Source of the DNA: Armatimonadota bacterium
GTDB taxonomy: Bacteria; Armatimonadota; Fimbriimonadia; Fimbriimonadales; Fimbriimonadaceae
Reading direction: 5' to 3'
Length of the DNA: 64,000 bases
Assembly: GCA_022563855.1 (NCBI GenBank)
Contig: JADFMN010000008.1
Location: 101,427-165,426 of the forward strand
Position 1 is the first letter of the stretch. Each line of letters begins with the position of its first letter. A model generated the notes under the pieces. That model was not told where the DNA came from, made no database searches, and saw only the letters and a list, made by a program, of their open reading frames with translations. The position numbers were made by a program, and so were the translations under genes. Positions 1-7,813 of this stretch are shown piece by piece.

Positions 1-299
1 GGACTGTCGCTGCCGTCCTCGATGTTGTAGTTGGTGCGAGTGTCTTTGCGTATGTGCACGAAGTCTCGCTCGACGCCCTGCTCATCGAGCACCTGAAGAA
101 CCGTGGCGCCTGGCGCCCCACCGATAAACCCCGTCGTCACAGCGTGGGTCCCCAACTCGGCCAGCACCCGGGCGAGGTTCGTCCCCTTCCCGCCGGCGTC
201 GGTCTCCAGCCGCAGCACCCTGTTCGTGTCAAACGGCTTCAGACCGTCCACGTGCAGCGTTTGGTCTACGCACGGATTGAGCGTTACGGTGAGAATCAC
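1..299 (-). CDS. 1-phosphofructokinase / PfkB-family sugar kinase (5' part, cut by window edge)
   Basis: Only the N-terminal ~99 residues are in the window. The minus-strand translation begins VILTVTLNPCVDQTLHVDGL and continues into DAGGKGTNLARVLAELG. This is the PfkB/ribokinase-superfamily N-terminus: the TLNPxxD substrate strand and the GGKGxNxA loop of FruK/LacC-type kinases. These enzymes phosphorylate fructose-1-phosphate or tagatose-6-phosphate with ATP in the cytosol. The GTG start overlaps the pfkA stop as GTGA, so the two genes are translationally coupled. The C-terminal GxGD catalytic motif lies outside the window, so the exact substrate cannot be fixed. FruK is the best guess because of the pairing with pfkA. 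Confidence 0.8.
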   Translation of the reverse strand, partial: MILTVTLNPCVDQTLHVDGLKPFDTNRVLRLETDAGGKGTNLARVLAELGTHAVTTGFIGGAPGATVLQVLDEQGVERDFVHIRKDTRTNYNIEDGSDS

Positions 300-1309
300 T
301 GCGCCATGACCTCTACTAGCTTCAGCTTATCAGTGTCGATCGTCTTTTTCATGGCAGCGACGTAGCCCAGCGGGTGCGAGACCAGGTTTTTCCCATCGAC
401 GCCGACCATCTCTCCCGTAACGCCCGCCAACAGCTTCTCGACTGCAAAAGAGCCTAGCCGCAAGGCTAGCACGCGGTCGAACGCCGTCGGGCGCCCGCCG
501 CGCTGCACGTGTCCGAGCACACTGTATCGGGCCTCGAACCCCGTCCGACGCTGAAAGAACGCCTGGACGTCGGCTGCCTTGGCGGCCCCTTCAGCGACCA
601 CCACGATCGAACTGCGCTTGCCCTTCTTCCGCATCGCCATCAGGTTTTCGGATATGTCAACAAGCGAGTATCTCACTTCTGGGATCAAGCACGCCTCCGC
701 GCCGCTGGCCAGCGCGACCTCGATGGCGATGAAGCCGTTCGCTCGCCCCATCACCTCGATCACGAACACGCGCTCGTGCGAGTAAGCGGTGTCGCGGATC
801 TTGTCGATCGCCTCGAGCGCGGTGTTGACGGCGGTGTCAAAGCCGACTGAAAAATCGGTGCCTGCGATGTCGTTGTCGATCGAAGCCGGGACGCCTATCG
901 TCGGGAAATCGAACTCGTCGAAAATATGGCCGGCGCCCACCATAGAGCCGTCGCCGCCGATGATCACGATCCCCTGCGCGCCGCTTTCCCGAAGAGCGCC
1001 CATTGCTTTCGAGCGTCCCTCGGGCTCTCGAAACTCCATGGACCGGGCAGTTCGCAGGATCGTCCCGCCTTGGCTGATGATGCCCCCGACCGATTTCGAA
1101 TTCAGCTCAACGGATTCGCTGCCGATCAGACCCCGGTATCCGCTCAGGAATCCGACGACCTCGACTCCTCGGCTGATGGCCGTTCGGACGACGGCTCGAA
1201 CAGCAGCGTTCATACCGGGCGCGTCGCCACCGCTCGTGATCACAGCGATGCGCTCGAGTTGGGGTTGTTGGTCCATAGCAGGATCAGGGCCGGTCATGAG
1301 AAAGCGCAC
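296..1309 (-). CDS. pfkA: 6-phosphofructokinase (ATP-type)
   Basis: Glycolytic phosphofructokinase, 337 aa. It has the N-terminal ITSGGDAPGMNAAVR nucleotide loop, GGTILRTARS, IIGGDGSM, PASIDNDIAGTDFS with the catalytic Asp of the TIDND motif, and MGRANGFIA for fructose-6-phosphate binding. Gly follows Asp in GGDGS and there is Ala, not Lys, before SIDND. PPi-dependent enzymes carry a Lys there, so ATP is the likely donor. The canonical Thr of TIDND is Ser here and the preceding Gly is Ala, which is a mild deviation. The longest start is GTG at 1309 with a GGAG upstream; the family N-terminus aligns better with the internal ATG at 1276. It overlaps the downstream PfkB-family gene by 4 nt. Confidence 0.92.
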   Translation of the reverse strand: MRFLMTGPDPAMDQQPQLERIAVITSGGDAPGMNAAVRAVVRTAISRGVEVVGFLSGYRGLIGSESVELNSKSVGGIISQGGTILRTARSMEFREPEGRSKAMGALRESGAQGIVIIGGDGSMVGAGHIFDEFDFPTIGVPASIDNDIAGTDFSVGFDTAVNTALEAIDKIRDTAYSHERVFVIEVMGRANGFIAIEVALASGAEACLIPEVRYSLVDISENLMAMRKKGKRSSIVVVAEGAAKAADVQAFFQRRTGFEARYSVLGHVQRGGRPTAFDRVLALRLGSFAVEKLLAGVTGEMVGVDGKNLVSHPLGYVAAMKKTIDTDKLKLVEVMAQ

Positions 1310-1373
1310 AGCGCTCCGCAGACCATTCTAACCTCGCCTGAATCATACCGACCGAAAGCGACAAACCGCCCGG

Positions 1374-1706
1374 TTAGTTCACTACGCGATTGGTGGCGTA
1401 CTCCGCACTCTTCTGAACCCAATCGACGAACGTTTCGTAGTTGTCGAGGATGTTCTGCGGCATGCGAACGTACTCTTTCATCGGCTCTGAATCGGGGCTG
1501 GCCCGCAGTAGCTCGGCACCATCGAATCCCAATGCGGTCTCGCGATCGGTTGGGGACAGCTTCAGGCCGATGTCATCACCGACTAGATAGGCGAACATCC
1601 GCTCTCCCGAGTAGATCGCCATGCCGTCAAACATACGTCGAGCGCGCACGTCCATGCCCTCGGCGGCTTTCATCATCTGCTCATAGCGTATTGGTCGATA
1701 AACCAT
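1374..1706 (-). CDS. TfoX N-terminal domain protein
   Basis: A 110-aa protein resembling the N-terminal TfoX/YjhX-type domain. It shows RRMFDGMAIYSGERMFAYL followed by the short strand IGLKLS, the family hallmark RxMFGGxxxY..FA.....LxLK. In Proteobacteria TfoX/Sxy activates competence genes with CRP. Stand-alone N-domain proteins like this one are common and mostly uncharacterised, so no competence role is claimed. I chose the ATG at 1706 because GAGGG sits 6 nt upstream; longer starts lack a ribosome-binding site and add unconserved residues. It lies 64 bp upstream of pfkA on the same strand and could share its transcript. Confidence 0.72.
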   Translation of the reverse strand: MVYRPIRYEQMMKAAEGMDVRARRMFDGMAIYSGERMFAYLVGDDIGLKLSPTDRETALGFDGAELLRASPDSEPMKEYVRMPQNILDNYETFVDWVQKSAEYATNRVVN

Positions 1707-1840
1707 AATTACCCTCATAAAGTTGGGCCTGACCGTCAGCAGACCCCGCCAAATAAGTACAAAATACCGTCCTATGATACCCGAACCTAGGGGTGGCCGC
1801 ACGGGTGGCTCGGCGTCCCGCCGAAAGGTAAGGTGAACCG

Positions 1841-4438
1841 ATGGCCCAGAAGCGCCTCGTGATCATCGACGGGTACAGCCTGCTGTTCCGGGCATTTTAC
1901 GGAACTCGGTACCTCAGCACCAGCTCTGGCAGGCCGACGAACGCCCTATTTGGGTTCATCAACATGCTGTTCGCGTTCTTCCAGTCGATCGAGCCAGACG
2001 CGGTCGTCGTCGCGCTCGACGCCCCTGGAAAGACGTTTCGGCACGCGGAATACCCGGAGTACAAAGGAACGCGCCGGGAGACCCCTCCTGAGCTGATCGA
2101 GCAGCTCGAAGCTTCCCGTGAGCTGATTTCGGCGTTCAAGCTGCCGGTGCTCGAACTGACGGGGTACGAGGCGGACGACATCATCGGCACGATCTCGAAG
2201 CTGGCAGAGGAGAACGGGTACGAAACGACCATCGTCACGGGCGACCTCGACGCCCTGCAGCTCGTCGACGACGCCGTAAGCGTGCTGACCCCGCAGAGCT
2301 TCGGAAAGCCACCAAGGACATACAAGCCTGAAGACGTCCACGAGCGGTACGGCTTTGGACCCGAGCACGTCGTCGACTACAAAGCGATGGCCGGCGACAG
2401 CAGCGACAACATCCCGGGAGTCCCGGGAGTCGGCGACAAGACGGCAACACTGCTGATCAAGCGGTTCGGCTCTATCGAGCAAATCCTGGAGAACCTAGAG
2501 GAGATGGAGCCCAAGTACAGGAGAAAGATCGAGCCGAACGAGGAGGTTATGAAACTGTCCAAGTGGCTGGCGACCATCGACAGGAACGTTCCGATCGAGT
2601 ACGACTTTGAGCCGTACAAGCTCGACGGCGAAGACCTCGAAGACATCCGCAAAATGCTTCTGTCGCTCGAGTTCAAGACACAAGCGAAGCGCTTCGAAGG
2701 CGTACTGTCGGCGTACATCGAAGGCGATGCCACAGGGCGGAAGGCTGAGGTCGTCCAGGAGTCGATCGAGGTGCGCTTCGATGAGACTCCAGCCTCCTAC
2801 GAGGAGCTGCAAGGCTGGGTCGGCAAACGGAACTTCGGGCTCTATCTGCACCACGAGGAAACGGATCAGGGGTCTATGTTCGAGGAGGACGGCGACGAGT
2901 TCGCGTACCTGGAGATCGACCGGGAGGTCCGTCGCACGGCAAGGCGGGATGCGGTGCGGATTCTTGCGGACCACTCCGGACAGGTCACCGGCCACGACCT
3001 GAAGCCGCTCTTCAACTTGGCCGGTCGGTCGCTGCAAGCGCCCCAGTTCGACACGATGCTAGCCGGTTACGTGCTTCAGTCAGATCGCTCGGGCTACGAC
3101 CTCTCCGACCTGTTCTCCGGATACCTCGACGAAGATCCGCCGGCGAAGCCACAGGTTCGGGCAGCTGCCCTCGCCATGCTCGCCGACGAGATGCGCGCGA
3201 AGCTCGAAAAGGAGGGTCAGACTGCGGTTCTGAACGACATCGAGCTCCCGCTGTGTCCGATTCTCTCGGACATGGAGCTAGAGGGCATCTGCCTGGACAG
3301 CGACGTGCTGAGCGAGTTCTCGAAGGAGCTTGCCGTTAAAGTCGAGGGCATCCAGGCCAAGATTTACGAGTTGGCGGGCGAGGAGTTCAACGTCGGCTCA
3401 CCGAAGCAGATCGGTGAGATTCTCTTTGGCAAAATGGAAATTCCTGGCGGAAAGAAGACCAAGACCGGCTGGGCGACAGGCGCAGAGATCCTGGAAGACC
3501 TAGCCGACAGCCACGAAATCGCAGGTGAGATTCTGAACTATCGCGAGGTGGCCAAGCTCAAGAGCACCTACGCGGACGCGCTGTCCAAACTGATTGGCGA
3601 CGACGGCCGCGTGCATACGACGTTCAATCAAGCCGTCGCCGCGACCGGACGGCTTAGCAGCAACGATCCAAACCTGCAGAACATCCCGGTTCGCACGGAT
3701 CTTGGGCGGCGCATACGCGAAGCGTTCGTAGCCCCGAAGGGCAGAGAGCTGCTCTCCTTCGATTACTCGCAGGTCGAACTCCGAATCCTCGCTCACATGT
3801 GCGGCGACTCCGCGCTCGTCGAGGCGTTCAAGAACGACGAGGACATTCACCGCACGTCGGCTGCGCTGATGTTCCACGTCCAGCCAGAGGATGTTACTCG
3901 CGAGCAGCGCGGCCAGGCCAAGCTTCTCAACTTTGCTGTGCTGTACGGCGTCACGGACCACGGCCTCGCCCGCCAGCTCGGCAAAGGGTTTTCGCGGGGG
4001 GATGCGCGCGAGCTCATCGACCAGTACAGCAAGAGGTTTTCAGCGGTCAAGGAGTTCACGGACTCGATCGTCGCAGGCGCGCGGAAGACCGGTTTCACAA
4101 CGACTCTGTTCGGACGAAGGCGCCACTTCGCCGAGATCCACTCGCTGAACTTCAACCGGCGCAGCTACTCTGAGCGGCAGGCGATGAACGCTCCGATTCA
4201 GGGCACGGCGGCGGACATGATCAAGCTTGCGATGATCAGGATTCGACCGTTGCTGGAGTCGGGGGAGACGCAAATGCTGTTGCAGGTACACGACGAACTG
4301 GTGTTCGAGGTGCCGAAGGGCGACGGCTCGATGATCGAACCGATCCGATCGGCGATGGTAGAGGCTCTTCCGCTGTCAGTTCCGGTCAGGGTGGACGCCA
4401 AACGCGGGCCGAACTGGTTGCAGCTGAAGCCGATATAG
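1841..4438 (+). CDS. polA: DNA polymerase I, proofreading domain degenerate
   Basis: An 865-aa family A DNA polymerase for Okazaki fragment processing and repair. Residues 1-290 are the 5'-3' exonuclease: IIDGYSLLFRAFY, the VVVALDAPGKTFRH region, EADDIIG, and SDNIPGVPGVG as the H3TH. Residues ~310-450 correspond to the 3'-5' exonuclease, but the metal-binding DxE motif I is not recognisable (region GLYLHHEETDQGS) and exo II reads GHDLKPL without the usual Asp. Proofreading is probably lost, as in Taq. The polymerase domain is intact: motif A SFDYSQVELRIL (Asp641), motif B RGQAKLLNFAVLYG, motif C VHDELVF (Asp818). AGGTG precedes the ATG. It converges with the next gene with only 2 bp between stops. 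Confidence 0.95.
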   Translation: MAQKRLVIIDGYSLLFRAFYGTRYLSTSSGRPTNALFGFINMLFAFFQSIEPDAVVVALDAPGKTFRHAEYPEYKGTRRETPPELIEQLEASRELISAFKLPVLELTGYEADDIIGTISKLAEENGYETTIVTGDLDALQLVDDAVSVLTPQSFGKPPRTYKPEDVHERYGFGPEHVVDYKAMAGDSSDNIPGVPGVGDKTATLLIKRFGSIEQILENLEEMEPKYRRKIEPNEEVMKLSKWLATIDRNVPIEYDFEPYKLDGEDLEDIRKMLLSLEFKTQAKRFEGVLSAYIEGDATGRKAEVVQESIEVRFDETPASYEELQGWVGKRNFGLYLHHEETDQGSMFEEDGDEFAYLEIDREVRRTARRDAVRILADHSGQVTGHDLKPLFNLAGRSLQAPQFDTMLAGYVLQSDRSGYDLSDLFSGYLDEDPPAKPQVRAAALAMLADEMRAKLEKEGQTAVLNDIELPLCPILSDMELEGICLDSDVLSEFSKELAVKVEGIQAKIYELAGEEFNVGSPKQIGEILFGKMEIPGGKKTKTGWATGAEILEDLADSHEIAGEILNYREVAKLKSTYADALSKLIGDDGRVHTTFNQAVAATGRLSSNDPNLQNIPVRTDLGRRIREAFVAPKGRELLSFDYSQVELRILAHMCGDSALVEAFKNDEDIHRTSAALMFHVQPEDVTREQRGQAKLLNFAVLYGVTDHGLARQLGKGFSRGDARELIDQYSKRFSAVKEFTDSIVAGARKTGFTTTLFGRRRHFAEIHSLNFNRRSYSERQAMNAPIQGTAADMIKLAMIRIRPLLESGETQMLLQVHDELVFEVPKGDGSMIEPIRSAMVEALPLSVPVRVDAKRGPNWLQLKPI

Positions 4439-4440
4439 GC

Positions 4441-6684
4441 TCATCCGCGAACGGGCGTGACGTGAACGCCGACCAGTTTGACAGGCTCCCTGCTGAGCGG
4501 TATCACCCGCACGTAGCGCGACCTGACGCTGGTCGCCGTGTACCGTAGCCTCACGCGCCCGCCCTCGTCGCGCCGCAAGGTTGCGGCTACCGTCAGCCCG
4601 TTCGTCTCTACGGCCCATACGGCGGCAGAGCCCGGAGACTGCGCGGTCTTGTACGTCTCGATCCGAAACTCGGCCCACGGGTCACCGTCGAAGACCAGGG
4701 AGATTTCGCCCAAGAGACGGTCCCGCCCGAGGTCGATTTCAATCCAATACCCGTCCTCTAGCTCTTCGAGCTCAAGTGCCGTGGCCGCGTTCCCATCGAC
4801 GAGCGCATTGAGCTGCGCCGGGAAGCGCCCTGCCGAGTCGGTGACAATGCGATTCAAGGCGAGGTCCTTGCTGTAGTCGAGCGCCCCCGAAGGAAGCTGG
4901 ATGCGGTACTCGATGAGAGCGATGGCCTTATTCCCGCGCGCGTACTCGTCGATGAGCGCCCAAACCGGCAGCCAACGAGACTTCGTGACACCGTTCGCAG
5001 AAAACCGCAACAGCATCCAGGAATTTGAACCATCCGCCTCTATGTCTCCAAACGGGTTGGCTCTCGTTTCCGACGGCTTCGGCGACAGGAACACGGAACC
5101 GGTCGCGTTCGTTGCGCCGACGAACGTCGGGTCGTTCTGCAAAACGCCTCGGCGCGTCTGATAAGCGGAGACCTCCGCGCTCGGAATCACGATACCGTCC
5201 GGGCCGTAAACACGGATCATCACGCTCGACGAAACCTGGTCCGTCGGCACTGTCCTGCCTTGCAACTTGCCGAGATTCGCGTTCAAGATTCTGACTTCGG
5301 TCTTGCTCAGAAGCTGCCGTACTGGCAACTCGCCGCTAGCTCCGTACCGGCTCGGGCCGGTTGGGTCGGGCAATGCAAAGCCTTGCAGCCAGTAACCGTC
5401 GTCGCGCGTATCCCAGACAGCCCCAGATGCCTCCAACTGAAACGGGCTCGGAACGGTCTCACCCGCGAAGGAGTACGGTACGCCCTCGAACGGCTTAGAA
5501 AACATCGACGGCAGCTGGGTCATCGCCGCAATGATCGCTCTAGCAACGGCGGGGGTTGACGTGTCAGCGCGGCCGATCGCGCCGGCACTCGCTTGCTGAG
5601 TAGAGACCAGCCTCACCCTTTCCAAACACCCCGTTTGCGCAGCGGCGCCTTTGCTCTGCGGGAAGACCACTTCGTTCAGCCAGCGGACTGCGGCCTGAGT
5701 GGCTACGGACGACTCCGGCATAACGTAGATCGGCAGCGCGTTCATGTGTACGACCAGCGAGTTGTCGACAGGGTTCGAGTCCTGCTTGTCGGTTTTTGCC
5801 GCAAACCTGATCGGCAGCGCACTGTGATCGGCGTGATTAGACTGCCAACGGAGTTGGATTTCAAAATCGGAAGCTTCCCCCGGCTGGATCGTCGCGCTCT
5901 GCGATTGCCGGCCAACTTCTTGATCCATGAAGTACCAAGCTGGCGATACGGTGGCCGGGACTTTTCCGTTGTTGACTACCCGAGCTATCCACGTCAATTC
6001 AGCGCCGTCCGCAGGCCATGCCTTACCGTCGAAACCGCGCGGCTCGACGTAACTGACGGCGATATCTACCTCGCCCGCCGGTGCATCGCCGTACACGACC
6101 GTCAGTTTCGGCGCCAAACGCCGCGTTTCCGAGCTCCAAAAGTTCGCGGCACCGTCGAGCTCGATCCGTAGACCGAAGCTGTGTGCCGGGTCGGAGATCA
6201 TCTCCTGCACGGCTGCCTCTATCCCGCCGATCAACAGGTGGCTGTCGTTCGACTGCGCAAACGCTCCTTCGATGTCACGCGCGTCGGTCTGCGAGCCCGC
6301 GCCGGCGTCGTCCCATCGAACTCGGTCGGCTTGCGCCGACCGCCACGTGGCCTCTCCTTCCTTCGCCTTGGAGTTCGGCTGGTAGTCCACCTGGTAGCCG
6401 CCGCCTTCGCCCCACGGGTGCCTGATGATCGACACCCGTTTGAGCCGTACATCAGCCGTCTGAACGAACGTCAAGCTCACCGTTGCGCTTGCGACGCCCA
6501 AGCGCCCGGAGACGTTCAACTCTGGAAATCGCAGCAGGATGACGCGTCCATTCCCCGCCAGCAGCGTCGGATCTCGACCGAAGTTGCCGTCCGGCCGCTG
6601 CCGGTCGATGAACGTATCCACGGCGAACGTGTGGTCAACTCCGCTCTGCGCGATCAACGCCACCGCGACTAGCGCGAAAGTCAT
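4441..6684 (-). CDS. Secreted multidomain protein: DNRLRE + CARDB-like + discoidin-like C-terminus
   Basis: A 747-aa exported protein with a short hydrophobic N-terminus (MTFALVAVALIAQSG). Residues ~20-195 resemble the DNRLRE carbohydrate-associated module: the start VDTFIDRQRPDGNFG, the RVILLRFPEL strand, and the end APKLTVVYG. Residues ~205-310 look like a CARDB/APHP Ig-like domain (IARVVNNGKVPATVSPAW). The central ~330-590 has no family I recognise. Residues ~610-747 look like an F5/8-type C (discoidin) fold: NALVDGNAATALE, WIEIDLGRDRLLGEISLV, RSRYVRVIPLS. No catalytic residues are evident. An extracellular or cell-surface glycan-binding role is inferred. The gene sits tail-to-tail with polA. 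Confidence 0.6.
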   Translation of the reverse strand: MTFALVAVALIAQSGVDHTFAVDTFIDRQRPDGNFGRDPTLLAGNGRVILLRFPELNVSGRLGVASATVSLTFVQTADVRLKRVSIIRHPWGEGGGYQVDYQPNSKAKEGEATWRSAQADRVRWDDAGAGSQTDARDIEGAFAQSNDSHLLIGGIEAAVQEMISDPAHSFGLRIELDGAANFWSSETRRLAPKLTVVYGDAPAGEVDIAVSYVEPRGFDGKAWPADGAELTWIARVVNNGKVPATVSPAWYFMDQEVGRQSQSATIQPGEASDFEIQLRWQSNHADHSALPIRFAAKTDKQDSNPVDNSLVVHMNALPIYVMPESSVATQAAVRWLNEVVFPQSKGAAAQTGCLERVRLVSTQQASAGAIGRADTSTPAVARAIIAAMTQLPSMFSKPFEGVPYSFAGETVPSPFQLEASGAVWDTRDDGYWLQGFALPDPTGPSRYGASGELPVRQLLSKTEVRILNANLGKLQGRTVPTDQVSSSVMIRVYGPDGIVIPSAEVSAYQTRRGVLQNDPTFVGATNATGSVFLSPKPSETRANPFGDIEADGSNSWMLLRFSANGVTKSRWLPVWALIDEYARGNKAIALIEYRIQLPSGALDYSKDLALNRIVTDSAGRFPAQLNALVDGNAATALELEELEDGYWIEIDLGRDRLLGEISLVFDGDPWAEFRIETYKTAQSPGSAAVWAVETNGLTVAATLRRDEGGRVRLRYTATSVRSRYVRVIPLSREPVKLVGVHVTPVRG

Positions 6685-6693
6685 TCTGCCAGT

Positions 6694-7434
6694 TTAGCCG
6701 CTCTGCAACGTCGCAACGTAGTGCAGTCGGTCGCTCCTTTCTCTAGCTGGGTTCAACGTGTAACTGTCGAACACACTCACGTCGAAAAACCCGGCTTCTC
6801 TCAAGTACGCGCGCAACTCGTCGTCGGAGTACGCGCGTTGAACATGATCCACGCTGATGGCGTCCTCGCCATCCCAGAACTTCATGTGGATTTGGATCAA
6901 GCGAGATTCCGGATCGTACGCCCCCTTCCAACTGTACTTCGGCTCCGTCTGCTTTCTGAGATCCTCTTGATCGAACATGCGCTTCTCAAACGCGTAAGCG
7001 GTGTTGACGTCGAAGATGAAGGAACCGCCCGGCTCAAGGTGTTCGGCAACCCGCTTGATCGCGCGCCGCAGCTGCTCGTGTTCGGTGATGTAGTTCAGGC
7101 TGTCGAAGAACGAGTACGCCGCGTCGAACTTCCTTCCCAGGTCTAGACTCGCCGCATCAGCCACAACGTAATCAACGTTGAACCCTGAAGCAGCGATCTT
7201 CCGTTTGGCTTCGCGGATCATCGGCTCGCTCACGTCGAACCCGGTGACCGCAAATCCGTCTGCGGCCAGCTTCTCCGCCAACGTTCCTGTGCCGCAGCAA
7301 ACGTCAAGGAACGACTGTGGCTGCAGCTCGTGCTTCGCCAGCAGCAGTCGGTAGTAACTCAGCCACGAGATGTACGGCACGTTCGACATCAGGCGATCGT
7401 AGAGCGGTGCGAGCGCGTCGAAGCTAGAGTTCAT
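6694..7434 (-). CDS. Class I SAM-dependent methyltransferase
   Basis: A 246-aa cytosolic Rossmann-fold methyltransferase. Motif I is FLDVCCGTGTLAEKLA (SAM glycine loop), the acidic residue at the end of beta2 is in VTGFDVSEPM, and motif III/IV is FDAAYSFFDSLNYI. After the SAM domain there is a beta-rich segment (YSWKGAYDPESRLIQIHMKF) typical of the YbaJ/BioC-like Methyltransf_25 group. The substrate cannot be read from the sequence. It is encoded just upstream of the DNRLRE gene (9 bp) on the same strand and follows acpS by about 40 bp, so co-transcription is likely. Confidence 0.8.
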   Translation of the reverse strand: MNSSFDALAPLYDRLMSNVPYISWLSYYRLLLAKHELQPQSFLDVCCGTGTLAEKLAADGFAVTGFDVSEPMIREAKRKIAASGFNVDYVVADAASLDLGRKFDAAYSFFDSLNYITEHEQLRRAIKRVAEHLEPGGSFIFDVNTAYAFEKRMFDQEDLRKQTEPKYSWKGAYDPESRLIQIHMKFWDGEDAISVDHVQRAYSDDELRAYLREAGFFDVSVFDSYTLNPARERSDRLHYVATLQSG

Positions 7435-7474
7435 TCGCCAGTCTCCTGAATCTTAGCTTTGGCCCCACGCAAAA

Positions 7475-7813
7475 TCAATCGACCTCAAGAACCGCGACGG
7501 CCACGGCGTGGCTGCGCTCGTGGGAGATCGAGACGTGGAATCTGCCGCCAGACACGATCGCTTCCAGTCCAGCGAAGTGCACGATCGGTTCGCCGCGCTC
7601 GCCTGTCAGCACCTCGACTTCGTGCCACCTGATGCGTTTCGGAAGGCACTTGGCCACGGCCTCCTTGCAAGCCCACCGACCGGCGACGGCTTTCGGGGAG
7701 TTCAGGAACTTCCGCTCCCGCTCGGTGAAAATGCGCTCGACGAAGCGTGGCTTGCGCATCGCTCGCTCAATGCGACCGATTTCGACTATATCGACGCCGA
7801 CGGCCCTGATCAT
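7475..7813 (-). CDS. acpS: Holo-[acyl-carrier-protein] synthase
   Basis: A 112-aa AcpS, the usual length. It transfers 4'-phosphopantetheine from CoA to apo-ACP for fatty acid synthesis. The N-terminal VGVDIVEIGRIE carries the Mg-binding Asp; FTERERKFLNS and AGRWACKEAVAK carry the second metal ligand Glu and the CoA-binding Lys; and HVSISHERSHAVAVAV is the family C-terminal strand. The ATG overlaps the stop of the upstream iron-sulfur gene (ATGA at 7810-7813), which fixes the start; a longer in-frame reading would run inside that gene. Confidence 0.93.
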   Translation of the reverse strand: MIRAVGVDIVEIGRIERAMRKPRFVERIFTERERKFLNSPKAVAGRWACKEAVAKCLPKRIRWHEVEVLTGERGEPIVHFAGLEAIVSGGRFHVSISHERSHAVAVAVLEVD

